From positions 91,426 through 155,425 of the forward strand of contig VZRS01005492.1 of NCBI GenBank assembly GCA_013398055.1: DNA of 64,000 bases, written 5' to 3'. The notes under the pieces are model-generated. The model was not told the DNA's origin. It was given only the letters and a program-made list of their open reading frames with translations, and made no database searches. The DNA comes from Ifrita kowaldi (taxonomy: Eukaryota > Chordata > Aves > Passeriformes > Cinclosomatidae). Positions 10,601 to 23,241 of the stretch are shown one piece after another (position 1 is the first letter of the stretch; each line of letters opens with the position of its first letter). Made by a program: the position numbers and the translations under genes.

Positions 10601-13600
10601 CTGCTACAGCCCCTCACTTCTCCCTCCAGCTGCTCACAGGCAGCCACCCTGCAGAACCCAAGCTGCCTGGCCCTCTTTGTAATTGGTGCTGGTGTGCTGT
10701 CACTCCACTGCAGAGCTGGTGACCAGCCCAGCTAAACTAGCCTGAAGATGAAAGGCACTGGTGCCAAGATGAGAGCAAAAGAGGCTGTTTACCTCTGTGG
10801 AACCAAGGGAAGGGAAGGATCAAGGTGGGCCAGACACTCCGTAAAGTGCCTGCCCACTGCAGGACACCTTTATACTGTCCCTTCCTGAGGCTTCACTGCA
10901 AGGTGCCACAGCAGCTCCCAGTGAATCAAGGAACACAGACTAACGCCAGCATCAGCACTATATATTGTTGCCACATACATAAGCAAGTCAACAAAACACC
11001 CAAATTCTTTGCAAATATCTACTTATCGCTAAATTGGACAATTACAAATCACCTGTGAATGAATGTAAATGCCTAGTTCACACATACATGGTAAACTTCA
11101 TTTCTCGTGCTGTGTGAGCTTTAGCTGCTCTTCCTGCAGTTGAGAGCAGGCTGGTGCTTCAGAGCACTGCCAGAGCCCACTGTTTATTCAAAGGAGGCAG
11201 CAGGATGCAGGTGTCTTTTGGAAGCAGGAATTCCTTGTGTGGAATGTGTGCTGTTGGACAACCAGGTACTGAGCAGCAGAGATCAGCTTAGGCACTCCTG
11301 CAGCTCTGGTTGTGCCATTCCTGAGAGGCAAACTGGGACATCCCTCTGGTGCTGTGGAACTCTGGAGGTATCACTGCCCGGGTTCTCTGTACAGAGAAAT
11401 GTGGCAGTGCACACTCAGCAGTGTCTTACCCTTGGTAGCCTGTTCCCAGTTAAAGCACACACTGGTAGGATTCCCAGTTCAGAGAGAGACACTTATTAAT
11501 GCAGAAATGTTTTTCTAAGTCAAGATTTGCCTGCACTCCTGTAGCTGATCTGGGGAAGTTTAACCGGAGCTGTTGGCAGCTGGGAGATGTGAGGGGTTTT
11601 TTCACCTATGGGTTTTGTTTTGTGTGTTCTGAAAAGGCACCATAATGAAGCACTTATTTTCTGCATTATTAAGATAATTTTACTTGTGTAATACAGTTAG
11701 AGACTGGGATAGTTATACTGGGCAATTAGCTAAATTAAGAAAAAGGGAATATTAGTACTACAAGAATATAGGAAAAAGATTTAAAACCCTATTATTACTG
11801 AAGTGATCTCTTCTAGATCCATTAGCTGTTTCTAGGAGGTATGTGAACAACAGCTGCTTCTCAGTCTGCAGCTGAGCCAGGCATGTATTTCCTTGCTCCA
11901 AAGCTCTTACAGAGCCGAAAGGCCTTCAAACACAGGGCACTGAGTTTTTCCATCCCTCAAGTGTCCACTCTGTTTTACCCCTGACTTCTAGATCAGGCTT
12001 GCTGTAACATTTACAGAAGCAAAGATTGGACTGATAAACATTATTCGTATTCACCAGCAAAACTAACTTTCTATAGGAGCTTTACAAAAGCAGACACTGT
12101 ACTAGAGGTGGAGATACTAAAAGTCATATTATTCTGTATCTGTCAGCACTTCTTGGAAATAGGAAATGCAAATGAATCCTAAGTATTATGCTCCAAATCC
12201 TCTAGCTTCTTTAGCATAGAAAGAAGTAGGAACTATTAATCCTGTGGCTGCTTCCATTCATCAAATGTTCATTTTTGGGTGCTATATTTTCTATCACTAT
12301 ATCCATGCTCATGTATCAACAGAACAAAACTTCGATTCTCCCTGAGATTTGGAAAAGACAAATTTGTTTGCAGATGATATTTCAAATCAAAACATTTTGT
12401 CTGGCTTATATCAACTTCATATATAATCATGTTCTTCTTTGTGTAATAACAGAAAAGAAGCATTTTGGAGAAAGGTGAAATACTAACTTTAAAGTTGAAA
12501 TTTAAACAATTTCAACTGCCCCTGAAACATCCCCAAAATTCTCTTCCGAAAAGATCTGGATTCATATTTTCCCTTCATATGGGGAAAGGAATTAAACCGA
12601 CTTTGATGAAATCAACAGAGAAGTTAAAGGTTTCTCCAACTCTGAAATCCTTTTAGATCAGAAGGATCTAAAGGATCTCCACTTGAGTGGAGAGGGGTGG
12701 CTCACCCTGACACCAGCTGGTGTCCTCAGGGCAATGATGAATCCTTGCCCAGGTGGCTCCTGAGTATCTCCCGAGCCCTGCCAGATGCACAGACCAGCTC
12801 AGCAGTTTGAATCCAGGAAGGGAAAGCACACCTGCCTTGTGCGGCTTTGTGCGGCGCTGCTTTGCACTCTCCGTTTTCTCAAGAGCCACTTGCAGAGGAG
12901 GAACTGGCACTCGGGTGAATCGGACCTACTGAGTTTGGGACCAGCCCAAGGAGCCGACACCTCTTCCTCCTACTGCCTAATTAGCCTCTCCTGCATCCCA
13001 GTGATCCTGAGTGAACGTGCTGAGCTGACCACCTCTGTTACCTGCCACCAGTGCACACCAGCAGGGTGGCAGGAAATTAGGCAGAACTTATTGCCTATTA
13101 ACAGTTCTATTCTCCAGTCACTGGTGTCATTACACGTCTTGGCTTTCAGCATCTCTTCCAATTATGCAAAATGGGGAACTCTTGACAGGAAGAGAATCCT
13201 GAAAATCACAGGAGCCTCTTTTGCTCACCTATACGCCAATCCATATACCCAAAAGAGTGGGGAAAGGGCGGTTAAGAGGCTTTCTCTTTGGTGGAAACTT
13301 GTCTTGTCAGGTATCAGTGGGTCCAGTTCTACTCTCTCACATATACCACTGTTGTCCTTTGGACCCGAACAATGCTCGAAGGGATTTTAAAGCCACATAA
13401 TGTACCAAAGCCTGAATTGCAGCATAATCGCAAAAAGCTCTGTTATTGTTTTATGTGGCTGAAGTCAAGAGTGATGATGTATGACCCCTTTTTCCCATTC
13501 CAAAACCCCTGGCAAATCTAAAGCTGCTCCTCTCACTTCCATCACATGTTGCAATAGGAAGTGGGCACTTGTGGTTTCCACTTTCATATACAATTTAAGA

Positions 13601-16600
13601 CCAAAAGGGACAGCACTCAGTAAACAACCAGAATAATCCTTTCAAAGTCGAGAAGATTTCTTTCCTGTCTTTCTGGGTGCAAATCTTAGCAGGCACCATG
13701 TGTTACTAATCTCCTCAGTACTGCAGCAGGGCCTTAGCAAGTCAACATACACCTCTTCAACATCCTCAAGGGGTTTTAATTCTATTCCTAAACTAAAACA
13801 TAATCTCAAAATCAGTTTGCCTTTGAAATGAAAAAAGTTTTTTTACTGTGTTTCAAAATAACATTTCACAGGAACTGCACAGTGACAGTGTAAACAGTGA
13901 GTGTCAATAATGAACTTGTCCAGCATTTTTCCACACTGGAGGGGAAGGCACACAATTTGCACAGGAGCCCGACCTTTCCAGGCACTGGCTGGCAGTAGGA
14001 TTTATAGGGATGTTATCCCACATCTGATATTACATACAGAAATATGCTGTGTGGAGAGCATTGAACTCTTGTAAAACACAGCAGAAAGGTTCTGCTTATT
14101 CAGCTGCCCACTTGGTTCTTGTTAAAGCCTGGTCTGAAATGCTTGCCTCTCCCTCCACTTGCCTGAATCTCTCTTCTATTTAAAGTAACTCACATCTTCA
14201 AAGGGTTTTTCAGATGATTGCTTTGTCGTATAACAGCTATATATTATACTCTTCTTCAGTTGCCTTGCTTCATTTCTCTATTCCGTAGGTTTCCTGGGTA
14301 TTTCAAACGAAAATGCCTTCTTTCAGAAGATACAATGCACCTGGAATACGCTGGATTTCCAGGGGTACCCAGCAAGTGATTACCCCAGACATCCTTCCTC
14401 CTTTACATCAGTATGAAGCCAATTGTAAATTAGAATTTTTCTTTTATAAATTAATTTTTCTTTGCAGTTTTATGTGTGTTATGATAAGGAGGAAAAGATG
14501 ACAAAACTGAAAGATTTTACAAGCTGCTGATATATATGTACAAATATGTGCATGTGTGTATAAAAGGTTAGTATGTTCCTATCCATTGGGTAAAAGTTTT
14601 ATTCCCGTGCCACACCTCTTGATATCATGAGATTTTAAATAGTTTTTATAGCAATAACTTTGAGTGGCTTTATGCATATATATGTGTGGCGCCCTCTTCC
14701 TCAACGTTATGGCTTAACTGCCATATGTAATACAGTTCATGTAATACAGTGTGGAGGTTCGTGATTCCTCAATGGTATTTCCTTTTTCTAAATGATAAAA
14801 GTATCTGAAGAGGAGATTCTGTGTCTGGGAATCATAAGCAAGCAGAAAAAAAAAGGGAAAACTCTGAAATGGTTCCTGTAACCTAGAAGTTAAAAACCAT
14901 TGTCACCAGTGAGGGTGGTTTTGAGGAAACAAAATACACCAAATTTCTGCAAAAGCAGAAGGAAAACAAGCTCCTGACTCACACTGTGTGGGTTTGTGGT
15001 GATGTTCTTCATCGGGAAGAAGAAAATAGGCCTCCTAACCTTGAAATGGCACATTTTACTGTGGCTGTGGAGAAGGTTCCTTTATTGACTCTAGCACCTT
15101 CTGTAATGGTGTACATTTGAGTGTTCTCAGCTAATACTGCCTCTTAATCCTTCTAGCCATGATGACTAATTTGTTTCTTATTGATATTTGCTTTCTCCCT
15201 CATCAAAGATCACCACCTGTTTACTCATCAAGGTGCTTTTTCACTTAGACTATGCCTGTATGTCAGAGCTATTTTCTCTTGTTCTTGATTTAGGCAGTTA
15301 AAACAAAGCAGTTAGTTGAGAAGACATATTCTACAACTAGATCTACTTGGGAAACTGTTCTTATTTGCTTTAAAATGCCTTTTATGTTTTGATTCCAAAT
15401 GAAACATTTTTACCCTAGAATAAAGCAAACTGAAACAAGTATTTGCATTTTAATTTGACGTGCAATTTCTAAACGACAGGAAATAGAATTTTTATTTTTA
15501 TTCAGTCCTTGTGTTACTGCAGCTTATAGAGGGAAGCTGCACTGAGTGCTGAAGGGGTAGTTGGCTGGCTGGGCAGAGGCATAGCCATGACATGCCACCA
15601 TGTGCATGGGCGGGCCGGGGCTGAGCCCCCCCTGCTCACACGCCTTGTGGGGACCAAGGGAAGATCTGCAAACTGAGAGGTGTGTATGAAGGAAGAGAAG
15701 TATCTGGAAACTTTTCCATCACTTTAAGGAGTGAAATGGTTCTGTGTGATGGTGAGTGAGGGCAGGTGCGTGTGGAAGCTGGTGGGGCTGCAGAGAGGCA
15801 GAGCTGTGACATTTGGGGTAGAGAGTGCCAGCTGCAAGGCAGTGTGAAGGAATGTTTATTGGTGTTATACTGGAGCGCTGCTTATACAGGGCAGTGAACA
15901 TTTGTTCTACCCTTACACTCCTTGGTTTCCAAAAGTTTTGCCTTTTGCCAAGGTCGGCTTTGGGCAAGGGGTGCAATCCCACCTGCAACTTCAGCACAGC
16001 CGTGCTTTGAACAACAGGAAGGCGCAGCTGCCGACAGAGCCACGGAGGAGACAGACACAGGCTGTGCTCGGGAGTGGGGCTGTTTCATCAGAATGTGGCT
16101 GCACTAAGTGTAAGACTGCGTGGGTGAGAAAGGAGGGGCAAGGCTGTCCGTAGGTCCTGTTTACACAGGGGAGCAGACACCAGTATGATGGTCATGGTAT
16201 AAGGAACTTGGGACTCCTACATGTGATACACTTCTAGTTCTTCCTTTTCTTGCAAGCTACTCTGCACCAGAATTTCAGACACTCCACACTTAGAGCAGTC
16301 AGAAGAAACGCGTGGATATCGTGCAACTACTCAGCCTTTTAAACAGAATGCAATTTTTGATATTGAGCTGTAATGAGAATCCTGAACAGGCATGAAATCT
16401 CTTTTAAATCAGTTCTGTGATGCTAGTACAGTGGGAGAATATTACTATTTGATTTGTTATTCAGTTATTTTTAAGCACATTTTGTATGATTTGTAATAAA
16501 AACAGATAAGGCAAGTAGCTGCTAGGCATACCCGTGTGCTGCAGATATTGGAGATCACTAATGTCACTAGCAAACTTCCTGTTGTTCCATTGGTGGTCTA

Positions 16601-17148
16601 TAGGAATGGATGTACTCTACTGACTCCATGCACTTGACATCAGACTCGGTTTGTAACTCCATCCCTTCTCGGCTTCTGCATTCAGTGAGGAGACAGCAGA
16701 CATGGCCTAAAAACTTCAGTCCTGTCCTCCCTCTGCTGTAATGTGGACAGGCAGAATGGTGCCTCCTCCAGCAAATGGAACAACTGTCAAAGGATTTGTG
16801 ACACAGAGGACTCCTCCTGGGGAGGAAAAAAGGCATTCTGGCATTCCTCTTCCCAGCACCACTGCTCTGACTGTACTGCTTAGACACCAGCATGTAGGTG
16901 AGTTGGGCCCAGGCACTGAAGCAGTAAATCTAATACAAACCAGGGATCTTTTCCTGTCTGGTGTGGGCAGCCCTGTACCACACAGGGTTATTCATCCCTT
17001 CCCTGGGCCATCTCTCCTGTGGGCTGGCACTGATCAAGTTCTGGCTGAGGGCTCAGACAACATCACTGCAAATTCCAGTATCTGCATTTGGTACTGAAAT
17101 TGAGGCATTCACACTCAAAAGAACCTGGAAGGAACTAGATTGAAATCT
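7681..17148. other. Presumed CHST8 5' intron, no gene seen
   Basis: I found no exon with recognisable protein features. The longest open frame, 201 codons at 12785-13390 on the plus strand, has no domain, no family resemblance and no coding-like composition, and I treat it as chance. Possible short MIR debris lies near 9670-9770. The rest looks like unique non-coding DNA. Confidence 0.4.
9670..9770 (-). repeat. Possible MIR-like SINE debris
   Basis: The stretch around 9677-9736 (CAGCACTTTCC, then ATTAATCACCACAGTACTCCTATGA) resembles the reverse complement of the 3' half of MIR, where a GCxCTTTAC motif precedes an ATTTAATCCTCACAACAACCCTATGA-like segment. The match is short and degenerate, so the identification is weak. 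Confidence 0.2.
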
Positions 17149-17203
17149 GGTTGGAACTAGATGATCTTTAAGGTCCCTTCCAAACCATTCTATGATTCTA
17201 TGA
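17149..17203 (+). mobile_element. CR1 LINE 3' tail fragment
   Basis: About 55 bp match the extreme 3' end of avian CR1 in sense orientation: GGTTGGAACTAGATGATC, then TTTAAGGTCCCTTCCAAACC, ending in two ATTCTATG-type tail units. This is a severely 5'-truncated insertion, perhaps starting slightly further left. Direct repetition of ATTCTATG at the 3' end is diagnostic of the CR1 clade in birds. Confidence 0.88.
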
Positions 17204-20200
17204 CTGAAGATCAAAGAAATTATTATTAGTTTACTGTAATCACTCACATTTAATGGTTCTGTAAAAGGTACCAACAGAACTGGGGTTTGACTCTAGACAG
17301 AGTGTTTTGTGAAATCCTTCTGTGCACTTTCTACTGGAAGCCATTCCACATAAATATTTTTATTAAGTTATCCAAATTTAAAATCAAGACCTTCAAAATA
17401 AAATAGTTACTGACCTTTCAGCTCATTTATAATTAAAATCTGTTCTAATGTTGTTCATATAAATAATAGATAGCTGTTTTCACAGATCAATGCCTTCTCT
17501 TGCTTTGTAAGAAACATTTTGAAGTAAAATTACTGTGCCTTTAACTTTAATAGGAAAATTTGATGTGTTAGCAACTATCGGCTGATCTCTGTACATTTTT
17601 CAATTGTAAATTGCACTTTAAAAATACAAACAATTATTAATATTGATTTGGACTAAAATAATATTGAATTTCAATATATTTTTGGCTCTTTTATGAATTA
17701 CCCTGCACAGTCAGTGTGATTATGATGAAAGAGTATGTGCACGCTCAATTTCTTTTCAGCGAGAAATCTTGAAGAGTGCTAGTTGTGTTCAGGCTGATAA
17801 TGATAAACACATGCATTCAAGGAAAATCAGGCTACCTTAAAAATCTCAACTGAAGCATAATAAATTAATATTTCATCCTATATGTGCAGTTCTTATATCA
17901 AGATAGCTGAACTTTCATTATTAACAAATACTGAGCATTTAGTTAGGATGCAGCTCAGCGCCTGAGCTCTGTTTTGGTTGTGCATTGCATGCAATTATAA
18001 AATGATGTCAATCCATCACTGCAATTTCCTACGACTAAGCAAAGAGATGAATATATTCATGTCCTAGGATGCTGTAAGACACCAATAGATTTAAGTGCCA
18101 TTAAACCCATGTTTCTATGCTGTGTTGGCATGAACATTTCATAGCTCTGGTGATAGAGGGATTTGAGCTTTTCTTCTGACCTCAGCTCTAATTTCAAGGC
18201 TGGTTTGTTAATTGCTTCCTCAGCCTCCTGAGCACCTCTGCGGAGGCCTCACCTCCAGGACAGCCCTTCCCCATGGCCGTGGCCGTGGCCAGCAGGGTCA
18301 CTCAGCCACATGTCCCCGTTACACACACGGGAGTGGTTGGCAGGGGAGTCTCCCGAGAGCCTGCGATGCATGGGCAGAATCATCTCGAAAACAGAAACTC
18401 TGTTCCCCAGGGAAAACAGGTGTATTGAACCAGGACAAAATGTCAAGGTGACATTTTTGTAGAAATGGATTTTCAGAAAAATTAAATTTCTTGGGCCCTG
18501 AAGTAGTGTTTTCATTGTGTGTGGCTGCTAACCACTTGGAAAGCTGTGCAGCAAGCCTGGGAACTGGCAAAGGTTCACCAGGAATGTGGAGGTCTCTAAT
18601 CCTCCCCAGTTCATCCTGCTCCTCTCCCTTTACAGCTGGCACATGCCAGGAGGACAGAGAGCTGGGGACTGTTAACCTCCAGCGGCTTGCCTGGGAAGCA
18701 GCTGTTAAACTCACTTTTTGCTGAAAGTGGAACTGGGGAGTGTGTAGCAGGCAGCAGCTGGGCCAGCCTTTGTTTTGATTCTCCCAGGGAAAAATTTATT
18801 TTTAAAAATTTTCTTTTTCCACATAGAAAACACTGGTTGTGCGAAAAGGGCATTTTCTTACTGAAAAACCTTCTGCTGGAGAATTCCCCAACCAGCTTTT
18901 TCTGGAACTTACTCCCACAGACTGAAAATAACCCAAACTTGGTACCTTTCCAGTCATGTTACAAAAGCTAATGTTTCGCTAGAGTCCCTGAAGACAGAGT
19001 TGTGCTACTTATATTAAGAAAGGGGTAGTAGCCAGCTAGCAATGAATGATTAATAATAAGGCACTTAACCTTAAACAGTGTTGTAATTACTTTGATTATG
19101 GAATAAAAACCAGAAAGCATTTATGACACTTACTATTTTTAAACCTCATTATTTTGGAGAGTGTCATTCAAGAATTTTGAACACTTGAAATCAGTAAAAC
19201 AGAAAAATGAAATGCCACGTGATTTTTCTTTACCTGACTCAGGTGCTCTCTAGTGTGATTTCTCCCTTCTGTGGGTAGACCAGTAGGTAGGTGACAGCAA
19301 GTGCCCTTGAGTCCCTTCATTTCACAGGCAATCTTGTTTCAACATTTTATGCTCAGATGCCCACAAAAGTGTAGTCACCTCTGTTATTTTACATTGTGTT
19401 CTATATAGTGTTGTGGTTTTGATTAGAGCAAGTCAATTTTCTTGGCCAAAATGGCTTTTTAACAAAATGATACCTTTTTGAAAACGTATTCTTTGGTCAT
19501 AATTTTGTGATGTAAGGGATGCTTTCCTTGACAAAGATAAATTCTGTGTCCTATATTGTGAAAACTAATATTGTGAATATTACTATAATTTCATAATACA
19601 TACATGTTGCATGGTAAGTACATTGATACAAAACACTCTTAAGGACACCAAAATGTATTGATACAAGACACTCTTAAGGGCTCCAGGAAAAAACTTCAGG
19701 AAAAAGCTTGGAGCTGTATCATGTTGCTATGCTAAATGCACACCATAAAACCTCTCAGCAGAGGCAAGTCTGGTTTTTAAGAAGGAAAAGTATCCTTCCT
19801 TTCTAATTTCCCTTAGGTTGATCCAGATCCTGCCCAGTCACTCCACACCTTTTAGCTAGACTAAGTTAAGATACACAACAGATTTTGTGCCTTCTCATCT
19901 CAACAAGAGCAGCCAACAGAGCCAATTCTGCACTGCCTGACAACAACTCACTGGGTATGGTTTAAAGAGGAGCGAGAGTGTCGGCTCTTGGGTGGTGGGG
20001 TCTGCCCACACCAGAGGGATGGGCTGCTGTAACAACACAGCTGAGCTTTACTGGGCTGTATTTCTCAAGGAAGTCCTGTCACTGTCCTGGTTTTGCTCAA
20101 GTTCACTGAAAGCAACTTCTGTCTCCTTAGCAACTTTCTTTTCAGACCGATGCCTCTACTTATCCTGGCAAGATGAAAATATCCAGAGCCTGAAATCTAC

Positions 20201-23169
20201 ACCTTTTATTTTCTGCTGCCTCATCAGATGACACTTCATGGTTGTGTGACTCCGATAGAGGAAAAACAGTGTAGGATTTGAGGAAAATACACTTTTTTAA
20301 AGTCAAGTCAGGCTGCACATTATTTCTACCCCACCTGTAATTAGCAGTGTGTGGGCTGATCACTAGCACTAAGCTGTGGTTAGAACCAAAACTTCACTGC
20401 GCTGCTCTGGGTGTCACATCTTGCTGTAAAAGTTTAATTTAACAAGCTGCAGAAGCCGGCAGAGGAACTCCTGTGGTTCCAGACAGCAATGTTGCAGCTC
20501 TGCAGCCCTCTTCAGGGCTAACAGTGACTAGAGTTTATGTACATGCACCACAGGGAAAATGACAGCTTTGCCCAAATACTGTCCTGCTGTGTGTGCCTAA
20601 GAGTGGCTGGACCAGTGTCAGATCCCCAAAATACTCAAGTGTAACAGGGGTGTTAAGTGCACTATTTTAGATTTTATTCTGGCTTTTCCCAGCTTCCAGT
20701 CCATTACTTTCTCTTCCAAATCGTTCATATATTTTATTGATTGTTCCTACAGGTGAATCTTGCACCCTTTTAAAGTAGCATCATAACTGTAATATTGCTA
20801 AATGTTGACTGCAAAACAAGCAGGACCTGAGACCTCTTCAAGGCCTTAGTTCTGGTTTAAACACACTTCCAGCAAACACTGTGTGACAAAAACACTTTGG
20901 AGCCTCTTTCCCATGTAACTAAACTGTAACTACAAAATTGTGTGTAAAATATTGGAGATGAGTAAAACAGAGTGAATTGAGAGCCCCAAGACTAACATAA
21001 GCAAACTGTGCATCTTATGGCTAATGGCTGTGATGTATTTGTGTTTCAAGGACCTCCTCCAACAGAAAAAGAGCTATTTTGGTTTGAACCATTAGTGCTT
21101 CCTTCTTTGTCACCTCTATTTATCTTTTATCCATCTTGCCTCATCCTTTTTTTCCTATTCTGTATATTGAGCAACTATTCAGGTGTTTAATGTCAAAGCC
21201 ATTAAAGGGATAACCCAGGGGACATGGGACACAATGCAAACAGCAAGTGTAGGCAGTGAGAAGCAGCTGTGTGGTGGAGGATTTTCAAGCTGTGTGTGTA
21301 CAGGGGCTATATCTAAACTGTTCTGAAAAATTTCTAAAAAAAGCAGCCTTACTGCCATAGACTTAATTACCTTTAGAGGTATGCAGGCCCTCTTAAACCA
21401 AATTTAGGAGTCTTCTTGTTCAGGAAAATAAACAACCCCCCAACTGAAGACCTCTCTGATGTGTTGAAATGGTTGAGCCATGTCAGCAGCATCACCTGAC
21501 CCTCCCTCCTGCAGCTCTTCCCAATTTAGCTGCAGGAAAACATGAAGCTGGGCAAACAGATCCCTTAATGTTAAATGTGGTTTGTATTACACACTCACAT
21601 GACTGCTGACCACTGATTAAACCAGTCAGTCCTAATGATCAACACTGTCTCTTCCCCTCACACTTAAAACAACTGCTGAACTCAAAACAACCTTATCAGA
21701 GAACACACAAGATTGCAAATGAGATGCTGAAGCATAGGGTAGCACAGAGTGCAACCAGAGCATGGTCCTCTCTGAACTGGGTCCTTGTTGTTTGGTTGAG
21801 GTGCCTGGGAATAACTGGAGGCTGCACCTTGCAAAACGAGAGGAAAAGAACTAGCAACTGTTTTCCTCCTACCTTGTGCTCCTGCCTGTGGATTTGCTGC
21901 CCTTCAAAACATTATGACTAATGCATAAAGCGTTGCTCCTCTCCAGACACTCAACTTTTCACTGGCTCGAGACTTAAAAAAAAAAGCCATGAATCTGTCT
22001 TTTGCTGTAGGTCTCCAGGCGTGTAACCTTTACTGTATATGCCATGCTGGCATTCGCTGTCTCGCCTGCGCTGTTTATCAGCCTCGCTTACTTGCTGTGA
22101 GTATTGCAGTCTTGCAATCTCTGAGAACCTTCTGTGTTTACTCTTTGCCATCCTCCCTCATAACTACAAAATTAAATGGGAAAAGGATCTCTTGGAGAAA
22201 CAGTCCAAAAAAGCCTAGCAATATTTTGTGCTGAATTTCTCTCCTTGGACCTTTATATATCATTGGTGTATCTCGCAAGACACCTCTGGGATTTTGAAAC
22301 TAATTTTCCATCATCATTAGCAAGAAACCGATCCTTGTGGTTTTTTCGTTAATGTCTAATACAAGACTGAGAAGAAGTGCTGAATATGTACACTCTTTTT
22401 AACTTGATAGTGCCATATGCAAATAATTTACAAAGGGACAGAAGCAAAGGTTAAAAATACTACAAAACCTCCTCATTAAACTAAGCAATTATCTGCCAGA
22501 AGAGAGACATCTGAACCCTCTCCCTCCACACCCATGATAAAATCTCCACGTCTTGCAGCTGTTTAATTTTTGCCCAAGAGGAGAAAAAAAAAAAATCACA
22601 TTTAATTACCATCAAGGGTGAGGACAACATGGTGGGTGCATAGATGGTGACATTCAGTTGTATCTGTCAGTGAGGTGGCTGTGACTTTGCACATGATCTG
22701 TCTGGATATTGCATGCAAGGGCATGGATCTATGAAAAATCAGTGGAAACATTAACTGAGTTCCAGCTATGTCATGTGCTACTGTGCAAAAGAAATGATTC
22801 CTGAAACTCTAGCCTTTGATCTGCTGTTCGGTGATGGTTTAACAAGAAGTTAATACTTGGAGCCATCTCATCCTGCATGCTGCATTACATTGGCATAATG
22901 TCTTTGAGCTGTCTTCTCACTACACTTTGGGTAGTGAAGTGAACTGAGGAAACTGATTCAGCTAAGGAACAGTGCATCAAAACAGAATGGCACCGAAAGA
23001 AAGTCATATTCATGAAGATGAATATACTTTCAAAGCACTAAACCAGATGAAATGCCTCCATGTTCTGTTCTTGCAGTACAGTTTATCTATTTAGTCACCT
23101 GCACCGTTCCTGTCACTGTCATAGCTGAGATTTTCACAATCTGTAGTTGTGAAAACAATGTTGCCGCTT
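17204..23169. other. Presumed CHST8 5' intron, AT-rich, no gene seen
   Basis: No exon or RNA gene is recognisable. The part from about 17340 to 18060 is AT-rich and relatively complex, contains the 12-bp perfect palindrome ATTGCATGCAAT at 17984-17995, and could hold conserved non-coding elements, but conservation cannot be judged from one sequence. A 35-bp tandem duplication is listed separately. Confidence 0.4.
19622..19691. repeat. Tandem duplication, two 35-bp units
   Basis: Two adjacent units of 35 bp both begin ATTGATACAA and contain ACACTCTTAAGG. They differ at a few positions, mostly near their 3' ends, so the duplication is not very recent. It looks like a simple local slippage product with no protein or RNA gene associated. 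Confidence 0.88.
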
Positions 23170-23241
23170 GCATTTTACAAACGTAAAGCTGTGGCAGAGG
23201 AAGCTGTAGAACTTGCCCACAGAAGTGGGAGATCTGGGGAC
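23170..23241 (-). repeat. MIR-like SINE relic
   Basis: The plus strand reads CATTTTACAAACGTAAAGCT, GTGGCAGAGG, then ACTTGCCCACAGAAG. This parallels the reverse complement of the MIR core (CATTTTACAGATGGGGAAACT, GAGGCACAGAG, GTGACTTGCCC, CACACAG). Only about 70 bp are recognisable and divergence is high, as expected for a family that was active before amniote groups split. Confidence 0.4.

Noticed and set aside
12785..13390. A 201-codon plus-strand frame
   Set aside because: It has no signal peptide, membrane span, repeat or family motif, has ordinary non-coding composition and is not bounded by clear splice sites. Its length is within chance for 64 kb in six frames.
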